A stretch of 64,000 nucleotides of DNA from Algoriphagus litoralis (lineage in GTDB: Bacteria > Bacteroidota > Bacteroidia > Cytophagales > Cyclobacteriaceae): assembly GCF_003259255.1 (NCBI RefSeq), contig NZ_QGOL01000009.1, forward strand, positions 186,001 to 250,000, in the 5' to 3' direction. Within the stretch, counting starts at the first letter, position 1. Each line of letters starts with the position of its first letter. The position numbers were made by a program, and so were the translations under genes. Positions 1-9,065 of the stretch are shown piece after piece. Under the pieces are notes generated by a model, which was given only the letters and a program-made list of their open reading frames with translations, was not told the origin of the DNA and searched no databases.

Positions 1-1
1 A

Positions 2-343
2 ACTCTTGGAATAAAAAGTTATTTCTTACAATTGCGGCTTGATGAATACGGTCAACTTTTATTTGTAAACTGGCCAAAAAAGGGATACTCTAATAAGGAA
101 AAGTTCCAGTCTACTGCTAAAATCATTCAAATTGCGTTAGAAGAAGCAAACTCGAGAGGATTTTTAGCCTTCAAATACGAAACTGACCTAAAATTTAATC
201 CGAATTCAGAATCACTAAATTGGGTTTTTAAATTTCCTAAAACTCGAAACCCTGACAATGAACAGTTTGATGTGATTGAAATCAGCTTGACCTCATTGAA
301 AGTGGTTGATGAATACACAATTGTAAAAACAGTTTACCATTAA
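2..343 (+). CDS. hypothetical protein, 5'-truncated by window edge
   Basis: This frame is open from the first bases of the window, so the true start lies upstream. About 114 residues are visible. The first in-window start-like codon is a TTG at 32, which is probably not the real start. The visible part is soluble and mixed in composition, with no signal peptide or membrane segment. Aromatic and charged residues alternate near the C-terminus. I do not recognise the family. It ends 29 bp before a toxin-antitoxin pair on the same strand, and the AT-rich composition of both hints at one accessory segment, which is inference. Confidence 0.5.
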   Translation, partial: TLGIKSYFLQLRLDEYGQLLFVNWPKKGYSNKEKFQSTAKIIQIALEEANSRGFLAFKYETDLKFNPNSESLNWVFKFPKTRNPDNEQFDVIEISLTSLKVVDEYTIVKTVYH

Positions 344-372
344 TTTGAATATTGAATTTAAATATCTGAGAT

Positions 373-579
373 ATGAAAACTATAAATCCTCAATACATAA
401 ATGATGCGAAAGGTGTAAAGGCTTTAGTGGTCTTGCCAGTAGAAGAATTCGACGCACTGATGGAGGAGCTGGAAGAATTGGAAGATATCCGACTTTATGA
501 TGAGGCGAAAAAAGAAGATGATGGAAAGAGAGTTTTGTTTGATGATTATTTAGAATCCAGAAAAAAGAAGGATGCCTAA
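373..579 (+). CDS. antitoxin of a RelB/Phd-like type II toxin-antitoxin pair
   Basis: A 68-residue acidic protein. It has an N-terminal beta-strand segment of Phd/RelB type (YINDAKGVKALVVLP, then EEFDALMEELEELED) and a charged helical tail expected to wrap the toxin. Its last 8 bp overlap the downstream RelE-like gene, the usual antitoxin-first order with translational coupling. In known systems such proteins neutralise the toxin and, with it, repress their own promoter. No palindromic operator was obvious in the AT-rich 30 bp upstream. The call depends mainly on context and size, because antitoxins diverge quickly. Confidence 0.75.
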   Translation: MKTINPQYINDAKGVKALVVLPVEEFDALMEELEELEDIRLYDEAKKEDDGKRVLFDDYLESRKKKDA

Positions 580-829
580 ATACACGGTTTATTTGTCCAA
601 GAGAGCCAAAAAGGAATTGGATAAACTTAGTGATTCAAATGCACAACCAATTCTATCTGCCATTGCCAATCTTGCTGAAGATCCTCGGCCTAATGGCTGT
701 AAAAAATTAAAAGGGCGTGATGGTTTTCGAATTAGGATAGGTAATTACCGTGTAATTTATGAAGTTATTGATAGCCAATTAATTGTAGATGTCATCACTT
801 TAGGCCATCGAAAAGATATCTATGATTAA
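572..829 (+). CDS. RelE/ParE family toxin
   Basis: An 85-residue basic protein with the RelE/ParE fold signature. It has an N-terminal strand, a KRAKKELDKL helix, a central LKGRDGFRIRIGNYRVIYEV strand block and a C-terminal ITLGHRKDIYD. The R-x-R-x-G-x-Y-R-V-I-Y core and the terminal H-R-K-D-x-Y are characteristic of RelE-type mRNA interferases, which cleave mRNA in the ribosomal A site. Some relatives (ParE) poison gyrase instead, and sequence alone does not settle which applies. The gene overlaps the antitoxin by 8 bp and is followed by a strong terminator. Confidence 0.85.
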   Translation: MPKYTVYLSKRAKKELDKLSDSNAQPILSAIANLAEDPRPNGCKKLKGRDGFRIRIGNYRVIYEVIDSQLIVDVITLGHRKDIYD

Positions 830-860
830 ACTTTGAAGGAAAAATTGAAATCAATAAAAT

Positions 861-893
861 CAAAAGAGGCCGGATTTTTTCCGGCCTCTTTTG
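861..893. terminator. bidirectional terminator between RelE-like toxin and prfB
   Basis: A perfect 13-bp inverted repeat (arms 861-873 and 881-893, core GAGGCCGG/CCGGCCTC) with a short T-rich loop. It is flanked by A and T tracts that serve both converging genes. It lies 32 bp after the toxin stop and directly before the prfB stop. Confidence 0.85.
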
Positions 894-894
894 A

Positions 895-1996
895 TTACTC
901 TTTATTCGCTTCTTCCTCGCTTTGGGCGAGAAGGAAGGCTTTCATAAACTCATTCAAACCTCCGTCCAATACACTTTGTGCATCAGAGGTCTCATGTCCA
1001 GTACGGTTATCTTTCACCAATTTGTAGGGGTGAAGGACATAGTTTCGGATTTGAGAACCAAAGTCCACCCGAAGTTTGGAAGACTCGATCCGCGCGATTT
1101 CTGCATTTCGCTTCTCCAATTCCAGCTGATAAAGTCTAGACTTCAACATTTGCATCGCCTTCTCCCGGTTGGCTAACTGAGATCGTTCGATCTGGCAAAC
1201 TACGACGATTCCAGTGGGTTTGTGAGTCAATTGGACTTTGGTCTCGACCTTGTTCACATTTTGACCGCCAGCACCACCAGATCGGGAAGTGTGTAATTCC
1301 ACGTCGGCGGGATTAATTTCGATTTCGATCGAATCATCCACTTCCGGATAGGCATACACAGAAGCAAATGAAGTGTGCCGTCTTCCTCCTGAGTCAAATG
1401 GCGAAATTCGAACCAAACGGTGTACGCCTGTCTCCGATTTCAAAAATCCATAAGCAAGTGGCCCTTCAAATTCCAAAGTCGCTGATTTGATTCCTGCAAC
1501 TTCTCCTTCTTGGACATCTACTTCACGTACTTTAAATCCATTTTTCTCACCCCACATGATGTACATTCGCATCAGGATGGAAGCCCAGTCATTACTTTCT
1601 GTTCCTCCTGCCCCGGGATTGATTTCTAGGACTGCATTGAGTTGATCTTCCTCATTGGAAAGCATCTTTTTGAGCTCAAGTTCCTCTACGGCTTCTTTTG
1701 CTTTGAGATAATCTGCTTTCAATTCCTCTTCTGATACTTCTCCAGCACTATAAAATTCATACAGCACTTCTAAGTCCTGGATTTTTTGATCCAAGTTTTC
1801 AAAAGATGAGGTCCAGCCTTTTCGGGCCTGGATTTGTTTCATTGTTTTTTCGGCTTCTTCTGGGTTGTTCCAGAAGTCTGCCTGAGCCGATACGGCTTCG
1901 AAGTCTTCTATTTCTGCTTTCTTACGATCGTAGTCAAAGATACCTCCTCAAAGCCGAAGTGCGGGCTTTCAAGTCTTTCAGTTGTTCTGAAGTCAT
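895..1996 (-). CDS. prfB: peptide chain release factor 2 with programmed +1 frameshift
   Basis: RF2 releases finished polypeptides at UGA and UAA. The coding sequence is interrupted in frame by TGA at 1936-1934 (codon 21), in the context AGG AGG TAT CTT TGA C. This is the classical RF2 autoregulatory +1 frameshift site: an internal Shine-Dalgarno-like AGGAGG three bases before the slippery CTT. Shifting +1 continues as D-Y-D-R-K-K and gives a 366-residue protein, normal for RF2. The recognition motif SPF is at about residues 198-200 and the catalytic GGQ at about 243-245. When RF2 is scarce, slow termination at this UGA favours the shift and more RF2 is made. A gene call starting at 1842 would lose the first 51 residues. 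The gene converges on the toxin gene across a shared terminator. Confidence 0.95.
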
Positions 1997-2062
1997 CTGT
2001 CTAGGTGAAAATTTAAGTTGCAAAAGTCTGAAAAAAAAACCGCTTTTGCCAGCAAAGTTCGA

Positions 2063-2569
2063 TTATTCCACACTCATGATAATAATCTGAATTCCGTACC
2101 CTGTGGTGTTTTTGAAGGTTTTGTAGCGTAAAGGCATAAGCGCTAGACCAGTCCCAATCAGGATACCTGAAGTAATAGCCACCCCACCATCCACACTCAA
2201 CTGATCTTCTTGGTAAATACTATTGACTGCGTCCACAGTTAATAAAATAGTTCCAGCACCGAGGAATAATGCCGTTAGATTTTTGAGAGTTCGATTTCTT
2301 GGATCTTTGTTTCTGATATCCAACTCAATAATGTCTGCTGGACTTAAGATATTTTCTGTTAAATAAATGAAGTCCTTGTCCACACTGACTATCTGGTCGG
2401 TAACGAAATACCCCAGTTTTTTGCTTTTATAGGTGATATTTTCACCAGGATAGTATCTGAGTTGAGTTTTTTGATTTCCTCCTCTTTTGACTAGAATGAA
2501 ATCTTTGGATTGTGCTTGGATCCCAAGGAGAATTGAAAAGAACAAGACGATTGTTAATCCTATTTTCAT
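2063..2569 (-). CDS. secreted or membrane hypothetical protein
   Basis: 168 residues. A clear signal peptide (MKIGLTIVLFFSILLGIQAQ) precedes a mostly beta-like region with a Y-P-G-E-N-I motif near residue 40. Two hydrophobic stretches follow in the second half (around LTALFLGAGTILL and GGVAITSGILIGTGLALM), so the C-terminal part may be membrane-embedded. I do not recognise a named family. It sits alone between prfB and ilvE on the minus strand, with the ilvE terminator immediately upstream, so it probably has its own promoter. Confidence 0.7.
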   Translation of the reverse strand: MKIGLTIVLFFSILLGIQAQSKDFILVKRGGNQKTQLRYYPGENITYKSKKLGYFVTDQIVSVDKDFIYLTENILSPADIIELDIRNKDPRNRTLKNLTALFLGAGTILLTVDAVNSIYQEDQLSVDGGVAITSGILIGTGLALMPLRYKTFKNTTGYGIQIIIMSVE

Positions 2570-2583
2570 AAGTGAAAAATTAC

Positions 2584-2611
2584 AAAAACGAGAGGTTTCC
2601 CTCTCGTTTTT
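2584..2611 (-). terminator. terminator after ilvE
   Basis: An inverted repeat of AAAAACGAGAG with CTCTCGTTTTT separated by 6 bases. It lies just past the ilvE stop and reads as a GC stem followed by a U tract on the minus strand. Confidence 0.75.
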
Positions 2612-2614
2612 AAC

Positions 2615-3682
2615 TTAGATTTTTACGATCCACCCTCTGGTATCAGCGATAGTTCCATATTTTATTCCATCAAGTTCTTTCAAAACCTGATTTGAAAATG
2701 CGCTATGATCTATTTCTGGTAAAAAATAGTCTTTGCCACCTACATTGATTTTAGCAATATGGGCGATAGTGGCTGCGGTTCCAGTACCAAAAGCTTCTTT
2801 TAAGGACCCGTTTTCAAGGGCTTCTTTTAGCTCGGAAACAGTAAGAAAACGTTCTTCAAGCGGTTTACCCCAATCTTTTGCCAGTTGAATTACCGAATCT
2901 CTAGTGATCCCTTTGAGGATAGTTCCAGTATGGGTAGGAGCAGTGATCAATGTTCCGTTGATGTCAAACATCACGTTCATAGTTCCGCTTTCTTCGATCT
3001 TGCTGTGCGATTTTCCGTCTGTCCATAGCAGCTGATCGTAGCCAGCACGCTGGGCCTGAAGGGCAGGGAATAGCGATGCGGCATAGTTTCCGGCAGTTTT
3101 AGCAGCGCCTGTACCTCCTTCAGTGGCTCGGGTAAAATCAGTTTCTACCTTAACATTCACTGGTTTGCTATAATAAGCACCAACTGGACATGTGAAAATG
3201 ATGAATTTATAGGTGTCGGAGGGCTTTACGCCAATGTAATTGTCCATAGCAAACATGTATGGACGGATATACAAACTAGCACCTTTACCACTTGGTACCC
3301 AGTTTCGATCCAAATCAACCAGTTGAATTAAACCTTCCATGAAAATCTCTTCAGGAATCTCAGGCATACACATCCTTATGGCAGATTCATTCAGCCTTCT
3401 GGCATTGGCATCTCCTCTGAAAATCAAGATTTCGCCTTTGTCATTTTTGTAGGCTTTCATTCCTTCGAAGATGGATTGACCGTAGTGCAGTGCAGCATTT
3501 GCCGGATGAAGATCTAATGGCCCATAGGGTTCTATTCTCAAATCTGTCCACTCTCCATCGATATAATCAGCCACAAACATGTGGTCAGAAATCGTTTTTC
3601 CAAACACTAGATTTGAAAAGTCAGTCTCATGAATTTTAGACTTTGCTATTTTTTGGACAGGGATGGCTAGAGAGGTCTTCAT
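2615..3682 (-). CDS. ilvE: branched-chain amino acid aminotransferase
   Basis: A PLP-dependent fold-type IV aminotransferase that interconverts valine, leucine and isoleucine with their 2-oxo acids, using glutamate/2-oxoglutarate. At 355 residues it is the long BCAT2-like form. YGQSIFEGMKAY lies near residue 68. The PLP-binding lysine is in EGGTGAAKTAGNYA (about K195), and the phosphate-binding loop is GTGTAATIAHI near the C-terminus. The start is set at the ATG at 3682. A TTG two codons earlier is less likely. It is monocistronic by appearance, with a terminator directly downstream. Confidence 0.93.
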   Translation of the reverse strand: MKTSLAIPVQKIAKSKIHETDFSNLVFGKTISDHMFVADYIDGEWTDLRIEPYGPLDLHPANAALHYGQSIFEGMKAYKNDKGEILIFRGDANARRLNESAIRMCMPEIPEEIFMEGLIQLVDLDRNWVPSGKGASLYIRPYMFAMDNYIGVKPSDTYKFIIFTCPVGAYYSKPVNVKVETDFTRATEGGTGAAKTAGNYAASLFPALQAQRAGYDQLLWTDGKSHSKIEESGTMNVMFDINGTLITAPTHTGTILKGITRDSVIQLAKDWGKPLEERFLTVSELKEALENGSLKEAFGTGTAATIAHIAKINVGGKDYFLPEIDHSAFSNQVLKELDGIKYGTIADTRGWIVKI

Positions 3683-3787
3683 GCGCAATTCGTTTGAGGC
3701 AAAATATTGGACTATTATTCTTTTTAGATCTGCTTGGTATCACCAAGTCAAAAATGCTTCGGCAATTTAAAAAAAAGCATTGGGTAA

Positions 3788-4336
3788 TTATAATCTGGGT
3801 TTCCAGGTGACTTCTTCAACTTGTAGCTCCTGAGCCATCAGTCTCCCCAATACGAATAGGTAATCAGAAAGTCTGTTGAGGTATTGAATTACAAGCTCGG
3901 AGACTGGTTCAAACGATGCCAATTCGACCACAATTCTTTCGCTTCTCCGGCAAACTGTTCTGGCTAAGTGACAAAAAGAAACAGACTGATGTCCACCAGG
4001 CAGTATGAAGGCAGTAAGCATAGGAAGTTTTGCATCCATTTGGTCCATTTCCTGCTCGAGTGCTTCGACATCTTCCAGATGGAGATCCGGCTTCTTGACT
4101 TTATCTTTTCCAGGTACTGTCGCCAAATCTGCCCCGATTGTAAATAAGCGGTCTTGGATTTCTTTCAAAACCAAGGATCTTTTACCGTTAACTTCCTGAT
4201 CTCTAAGTAATCCAATATAAGAATTCAGCTCGTCAATGGTGCCGTAGGCATCTATTCTTAGGTCTGATTTTGGGACACGCATGCCCCCAAGAAGTGATGT
4301 GATTCCCTGATCTCCAGTCTTGGTGTAGATTTTCAT
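3788..4336 (-). CDS. PduO-type cob(I)alamin adenosyltransferase
   Basis: Transfers the adenosyl group of ATP to cob(I)alamin to make adenosylcobalamin. At 182 residues it has the usual length of the single-domain family. The ATP-binding N-terminal TKTGDQGITSLLGG, the RIDAYGTIDELNSYIG segment and the FILPGG...RTVCRRSER helix are all present. The gene stands alone between ilvE and an ABC ATPase. The window also encodes cobalamin-dependent methionine synthase, so the cell clearly uses cobalamins. This enzyme supplies a different cofactor form, for example for methylmalonyl-CoA mutase, which is not in the window. Confidence 0.9.
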   Translation of the reverse strand: MKIYTKTGDQGITSLLGGMRVPKSDLRIDAYGTIDELNSYIGLLRDQEVNGKRSLVLKEIQDRLFTIGADLATVPGKDKVKKPDLHLEDVEALEQEMDQMDAKLPMLTAFILPGGHQSVSFCHLARTVCRRSERIVVELASFEPVSELVIQYLNRLSDYLFVLGRLMAQELQVEEVTWKPRL

Positions 4337-4395
4337 TCTGCCGCTTTTCGTTCTCTGGCAAAAATAAGAATCTATTTCAATTTACTTGGTTAAAA

Positions 4396-5112
4396 TCAAA
4401 CGGGCATCATTACGCCACGGGTCGGATTGGGATTGATTTTATCCGTTTCTACCAATCCATCGCGAAGGCGAATCACCCGATGGGCATAGTGGGCGATATC
4501 ATCTTCGTGGGTAACCATGATGATGGTGTTGCCACTTGCGTGAAGCTCATGAAAAAGCTCCATGATTCCGTAGGAGGTTTTAGAATCCAAGTTACCTGTA
4601 GGTTCATCGGCAAGGATGATACTGGGATTGTTTACCAGTGCTCTTGCGATCGCAACACGCTGGCGCTGACCACCAGAAAGTTCATTTGGTCTATGTTTGG
4701 TTCTTTCTCCCAAACCTACATTCGAAAGCGCCTGAAAGGCCAATTCTTCCCGATCTGCTCTACTATAACCAGCATAAACCAACGGCAAAGCCACATTGTC
4801 CAGACAGCTTGCTCTTGGCAATAGGTTAAACGTCTGAAAGACGAATCCAATTTCTTTGTTTCTGATCTCAGCAAGTTCATTTTCACTCATATCACTGACA
4901 TCCTTTCCCGATAAAATATAGGTGCCTGATGTAGGAGAATCCAGACATCCAATGATGTTCATCAGGGTAGATTTTCCAGATCCGGATGGCCCCATGAAGG
5001 CCACATATTCACCACGGTCTACAGAGATACTGACTGATTTGAGGGCTTGAATGACTTCTGAGCCCATTTTATAGGTTTTGTTGATTTCGTGGGTTTCAAT
5101 GACTTTGCTCAT
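4396..5112 (-). CDS. ABC transporter ATP-binding protein, MacB/LolD-like
   Basis: 238 residues with all ABC ATPase motifs: Walker [10 protein letters not shown] at about 41-49, Q-loop FQTFNLLP, signature [15 protein letters not shown], Walker [14 protein letters not shown], and the H-loop in VTHEDD. This sequence type belongs to the MacB/LolD/FtsE group, which power extraction of lipoproteins or export of peptides from the inner membrane rather than classical import. No permease gene is adjacent: neighbours are the adenosyltransferase and a TPR membrane protein. The partner must therefore be elsewhere, and the substrate cannot be assigned. Confidence 0.9.
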   Translation of the reverse strand: MSKVIETHEINKTYKMGSEVIQALKSVSISVDRGEYVAFMGPSGSGKSTLMNIIGCLDSPTSGTYILSGKDVSDMSENELAEIRNKEIGFVFQTFNLLPRASCLDNVALPLVYAGYSRADREELAFQALSNVGLGERTKHRPNELSGGQRQRVAIARALVNNPSIILADEPTGNLDSKTSYGIMELFHELHASGNTIIMVTHEDDIAHYAHRVIRLRDGLVETDKINPNPTRGVMMPV

Positions 5113-5189
5113 AGTAGAAAATTTTGCTTAAGATAGTGGTTTAGTTTTTTTATTCGGAATACCAATTTCTCAAAATACGTGAAAAAAGG

Positions 5190-7955
5190 TCAATAGTTGG
5201 TACCCATCAGCAATTCTATTTCATCCCATGTAAGCCAGTTACTCATCTCCTGCAATGCTGCACTGGCATAATTATCCAATCCAATCCGTTTTGCAGCCTC
5301 TACTTTTCTCATCCAAAGCATAGGATCTTGATTGAATTCACTGGCTGTATTGAGTAATTCATATTGGTCCAGTGGATCGCTCAGTCGATCTGCCGCACTT
5401 AGCACCAATGGGGTTTTGTAAGGATTTGCATTCAACTCATCACTTACTTTCAGAAACTCAGTAAAGGCAAGTAAAGATTCTTCATTCGCCCAATCCGGAT
5501 TTTTGAGAAAAACTGCGAGCTTCTCTTCATTTTCTACTTTTCCTTTCAGGAAATTTCCCAGTTCATTCAATTGATAATCTGTAAGACCATGTGCCTTTCT
5601 CTCCAGAAGGAGAAGCGCAAAAGTCGTCTTCCAATCGACATTTTCACTTGAAATCCATTGGTCAAAAAGTTGGTCTGGGATGGATTGATTGAATCTGGAA
5701 AGAGAAATCAAAAATTCATCAGGTATACTTGGCCCTGGGAATTGATACTTTTCTTCCAGCTCCAAAGCTTTTTCTTCAAACCCTCCTAGCCTTAAAATCA
5801 AAAAATGATTTGCCCGTAAGGCCCTGAACCCCTTTTCCTCTGCTACAATGATGTCTTTACTCGATTTTACAAAATCAAGGTTTTGAGCCAAAATACCTGC
5901 GGTCAGGTTTAAATAATAGCCAGCATCTCCAGGGTTTCGAAATGCCAACCCGTTTAGATTTTTGACAGATTCTGTAACCCTTCCGGCGGAAAGGCTTCGG
6001 ATTGACGCTGTTTCCTGGACCTGCATCAGGTAATCCAGCATCTCTTCTTTTTTGCTCAAAGAATCAATCCATGCAAGGTCATCGGAAGTGTTATGGTGAT
6101 TTTTGATGGAGAATAGGTTTCTGATTCCCGCATTCACCAGCATTGGTGAAGTTTCTTTCTCAAGTAACTTTCTCAGATTCTGTATTTCCGCCGAATCAAT
6201 TGGTCGTCCATTTAGGTTATGACTTGCCAATTGATTGATTCTCGGGATGAGCTGGTTTCCACTACTGGTGGCAGTACTGTCCGTTTTCATTTTACTCAGT
6301 AAGGCAATGCGGTTGGCCTCCAGCACCTGATCTGCGGATGTGCTTCCAGAAAGGAGGGCAATTGCCTCTTCTGGTTTTTGTAATTTGACATAGACCAAGG
6401 CAAGATTATTGATCAAAAATGGATTTTCCGGAAATCGCACCAATCCATTTTTTAGGTAAAATTCAGCCTCAAAGGGTTTGTTTTCCCGAATCATCCGAGC
6501 GCTGAGCAGCAAAATATTATCTACCTGTGGTGCTTCTGCGAAACTCTGATCCAGATGCTGCTTAGCCAGTGTAGGCTGGTTGAGGTCAAAAAGAAGATGG
6601 GAAGTGGCATTTTTGGCTTTCGGGTTTTTGCGATATGCCGCCCATGCATTCTCATATAGAATACTCGCTTCGAGCTTTTGGCTGGTTTGGTAATAGTAGT
6701 CTCCCAAAATATTGGTTGTCATTGAATTAGTCTGAGGAGCTAAAACTGCATCCATGTAGATCGTGATGACCAAAATTGTAATCAGTCCACCAATTCGCAA
6801 ATGATAGTAGGGGAGTGAAAAGGGTTTGTACAGGATTTTGTCTATGGCTTTGCCCGAGTCCATTACTGAAAAGAAATTGCTGATCAGGTAAACGACAAAG
6901 AACAAGGAAAATCCAAATTGAGAATAAATGAGGAGGTGCTTCAAAAATTCGGATGCGGCCTGATTTCCTGAAATATTAAGTTTCCAAATCATCCAAAAGG
7001 AAATGCCAAAACCCAGGATAAAAAGTGCTTTTAAAAACTTGGGTTCTGAAGCAATTTCTGAAACTTGACCCAACTTTTCTTTAGTAGATAGCCATCCTAA
7101 AATTCCAATCGGCAGCAACAAATAAAGTGGTGAGAACGTGGGAAAAGGCAGGTTTACCTCACCTTTCAAATCCAACAATAAAAATATCAGCGTCAGAAGA
7201 TATAGGGCTGAGATCCCCAAAATTTGCCAGGAGATCTTCATACTCACATTTTTATTCGCTCTGGCGAGAAGAATGTATATGCCTGAGATTATGCCATGTC
7301 CTTGCCAAAAAATCCATGAAATAACCATTCCCAAGCCAATTATCAGACTTTGTTCGGCGAGGTAAAGGGATGGGTTGGTAATTGGGCTAAGTTGGATCAA
7401 AGCGAAAACTGCCATCCCTGTAGACACGAAGGAAGTGATCCAACGAATCAAAAACCCAGTATTGGGTTTCCACACATGGAAAATGGTAATTGGTAAAATG
7501 GTGCCAACGATCAAAATAAGTAAAGGAGTATTGGTACTTGGAGCGCCAATATTCAATCCGTTAGTCCCTGAAAGGGTCAACAAGACAATCCAAGCAGCTC
7601 CAAAAATCAAAAAGGGGATCTTTCTGAATGTACTGAATAGTGCCAATGCCGACACAGATAGCAAAAAGATCATTCCACCAAAAAGGTAACTTTCAGTCAA
7701 GGTAAATCCCGGAGGAAGCACTTGATATTCCTGAAATACCAGAAAATTATCCACTTGAATGGGAAAGGAAAGCTTGCCTAAATTCACCCAATCCAAATTG
7801 ATGGGGAGGGAATCCAGAAATGCCCCAGGGATAATATTTGGATAATAGGAAGAACCAAAAATGGCCGAATATCCAGCAAAAAAAACTCCCGTCACTAAAA
7901 ACAGGAGCGCGGTAATTTTTCCCAGATGATTGAAAATGGCTTTGTCTTTACCCAT
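5190..7955 (-). CDS. large polytopic membrane protein with C-terminal TPR-like domain
   Basis: 921 residues. The first roughly 420 residues form about eleven or twelve hydrophobic helices separated by short loops. The rest is soluble and helical, with TPR-like units (for example ASILYENAWAAYRKNPKAK and ENPFLINNLALVYVKLQKPEEAIALL) out to an acidic C-terminus. This resembles glycosyltransferase-like or O-antigen-ligase-like membrane domains joined to TPRs, but no catalytic motif is recognised, so no enzyme function is claimed. It starts 2 bp after the gatC stop and is probably co-transcribed with it. Confidence 0.75.
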   Translation of the reverse strand: MGKDKAIFNHLGKITALLFLVTGVFFAGYSAIFGSSYYPNIIPGAFLDSLPINLDWVNLGKLSFPIQVDNFLVFQEYQVLPPGFTLTESYLFGGMIFLLSVSALALFSTFRKIPFLIFGAAWIVLLTLSGTNGLNIGAPSTNTPLLILIVGTILPITIFHVWKPNTGFLIRWITSFVSTGMAVFALIQLSPITNPSLYLAEQSLIIGLGMVISWIFWQGHGIISGIYILLARANKNVSMKISWQILGISALYLLTLIFLLLDLKGEVNLPFPTFSPLYLLLPIGILGWLSTKEKLGQVSEIASEPKFLKALFILGFGISFWMIWKLNISGNQAASEFLKHLLIYSQFGFSLFFVVYLISNFFSVMDSGKAIDKILYKPFSLPYYHLRIGGLITILVITIYMDAVLAPQTNSMTTNILGDYYYQTSQKLEASILYENAWAAYRKNPKAKNATSHLLFDLNQPTLAKQHLDQSFAEAPQVDNILLLSARMIRENKPFEAEFYLKNGLVRFPENPFLINNLALVYVKLQKPEEAIALLSGSTSADQVLEANRIALLSKMKTDSTATSSGNQLIPRINQLASHNLNGRPIDSAEIQNLRKLLEKETSPMLVNAGIRNLFSIKNHHNTSDDLAWIDSLSKKEEMLDYLMQVQETASIRSLSAGRVTESVKNLNGLAFRNPGDAGYYLNLTAGILAQNLDFVKSSKDIIVAEEKGFRALRANHFLILRLGGFEEKALELEEKYQFPGPSIPDEFLISLSRFNQSIPDQLFDQWISSENVDWKTTFALLLLERKAHGLTDYQLNELGNFLKGKVENEEKLAVFLKNPDWANEESLLAFTEFLKVSDELNANPYKTPLVLSAADRLSDPLDQYELLNTASEFNQDPMLWMRKVEAAKRIGLDNYASAALQEMSNWLTWDEIELLMGTNY

Positions 7956-7957
7956 CG

Positions 7958-8245
7958 TTATTCTAAAACCTTTGGAACACGGAAGTAGTCGGTATCCCGT
8001 TTAGGAGCATTTTTAAGTCCCGCTTCCTTAGCTAGATGAACACCGCCTTTGTCCTCTCGCATATCATTTATTTCTGAGGACATGGTAGTCAGTGGTTCAA
8101 CGCTCGTCGTATCCAGTTCATTGAGTTGCTCCACCCAATCCAGAATTTGGGACATGTCTTTGGACATTTTTTCCGCAGATTTTTCATCAAATTCCAATCG
8201 AGCCAAATGGGCTATTTTCTTGATGGATTCTTTGTCTATTTTCAT
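7958..8245 (-). CDS. gatC: Asp-tRNA(Asn)/Glu-tRNA(Gln) amidotransferase subunit C
   Basis: A small subunit that stabilises GatA and anchors it to GatB in the complex converting mischarged Glu-tRNA(Gln) or Asp-tRNA(Asn). 95 residues from the ATG at 8245; a TTG three codons upstream is disfavoured. Family features are the N-terminal helix IKKIAHLARLEFDE, the middle ILDWVEQLNELDT, the EPLTT turn and the C-terminal DYFRVPKVLE. As often in this phylum, gatA and gatB are not adjacent. The large TPR membrane gene follows after 2 bp. Confidence 0.92.
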   Translation of the reverse strand: MKIDKESIKKIAHLARLEFDEKSAEKMSKDMSQILDWVEQLNELDTTSVEPLTTMSSEINDMREDKGGVHLAKEAGLKNAPKRDTDYFRVPKVLE

Positions 8246-8333
8246 TTTTTGCAAAAATTAATCAACGCTGGGTCAAACGATATCTTATCGGATAAATCCT
8301 AGTTTTGCTGATAGGAATTTTAAGATTTCTAAT

Positions 8334-9065
8334 CTAAACATTAGAATTATCCAGATTGAGTTGGTTTTGGATAATTTCAAAACAAGCAGCTTTCAATGCT
8401 TCATCTGACTCGAAATTATTTGGATTCAAACCTTCATGAAGAACCATTTTTGCCCTTCGTCGATGAAGTAAAAGACGGCTGTCATCGGGTAAAATTAGGT
8501 GATTAAATGCTAACGTGACAGGGATGATGGGGATTTGTTTTTCCATTGCCAGCCTAAATGCACCGTTTTTGAATGGAACCATTTGTGGTGGTTCTTTGGT
8601 ATAAATCCCCCCTTCCGGAAATAGCACAATCCCACTTCCCTGATCCAATGCTTCAGCAGCTCTTCGCATGGTCTCTGCACGACTCTTGAGCCGGTCCCGA
8701 TCCACAGCGATGTGTAGGCTTTTGAAATAATAGCCAAAAAGAGGGGCTTTCCTGATTGAAGCTTTTCCCACAAAAAGTACATCTCCAGGTACAAATCCCA
8801 TCATGGCTACATCGAGATAGCTGAAGTGATTTGCCAAAAAGATATGCGGTTTTGACTTGTCGAATCTGCCGCGTATTTCAATTTCCACTGGAATAAAAAT
8901 CAAGGTGAAATACGCCTTGGCCCAATACCGATTGATTTTTCGTCCAAACTTTTTCCAGCCGGGTACCCAAATACAAATCAGAATAAATGGGAAAATCAGG
9001 AGGAAGGTAAATAGAAATGTTACCGCAGCATAGACTGAATGCAATCGGGACAAAATATTATTCAT
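8334..9065 (-). CDS. 1-acyl-sn-glycerol-3-phosphate acyltransferase family protein
   Basis: 243 residues of the PlsC family, which acylates lysophosphatidic acid or related lysolipids at the inner membrane. An N-terminal hydrophobic helix (residues about 10-35) is followed by the catalytic box NHFSYLD (H-x4-D). The glycerol-phosphate-binding FPEGG and the basic RRAEALDQGSG region follow. It overlaps the upstream truncated haemoglobin gene by 8 bp, so the two are translationally linked. The exact acyl acceptor is not determined; PlsC itself is the default but paralogues are common. Confidence 0.88.
   Translation of the reverse strand: MNNILSRLHSVYAAVTFLFTFLLIFPFILICIWVPGWKKFGRKINRYWAKAYFTLIFIPVEIEIRGRFDKSKPHIFLANHFSYLDVAMMGFVPGDVLFVGKASIRKAPLFGYYFKSLHIAVDRDRLKSRAETMRRAAEALDQGSGIVLFPEGGIYTKEPPQMVPFKNGAFRLAMEKQIPIIPVTLAFNHLILPDDSRLLLHRRRAKMVLHEGLNPNNFESDEALKAACFEIIQNQLNLDNSNV

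Noticed and set aside
895-1842. prfB as a shorter 315-residue gene or as a pseudogene
   Set aside because: The in-frame TGA lies in the canonical RF2 frameshift context and the upstream 20 codons complete a normal-length protein.
4480-4824. Plus-strand frame opposite the ABC ATPase
   Set aside because: It lies wholly inside a strongly supported minus-strand gene and has no recognisable domain.
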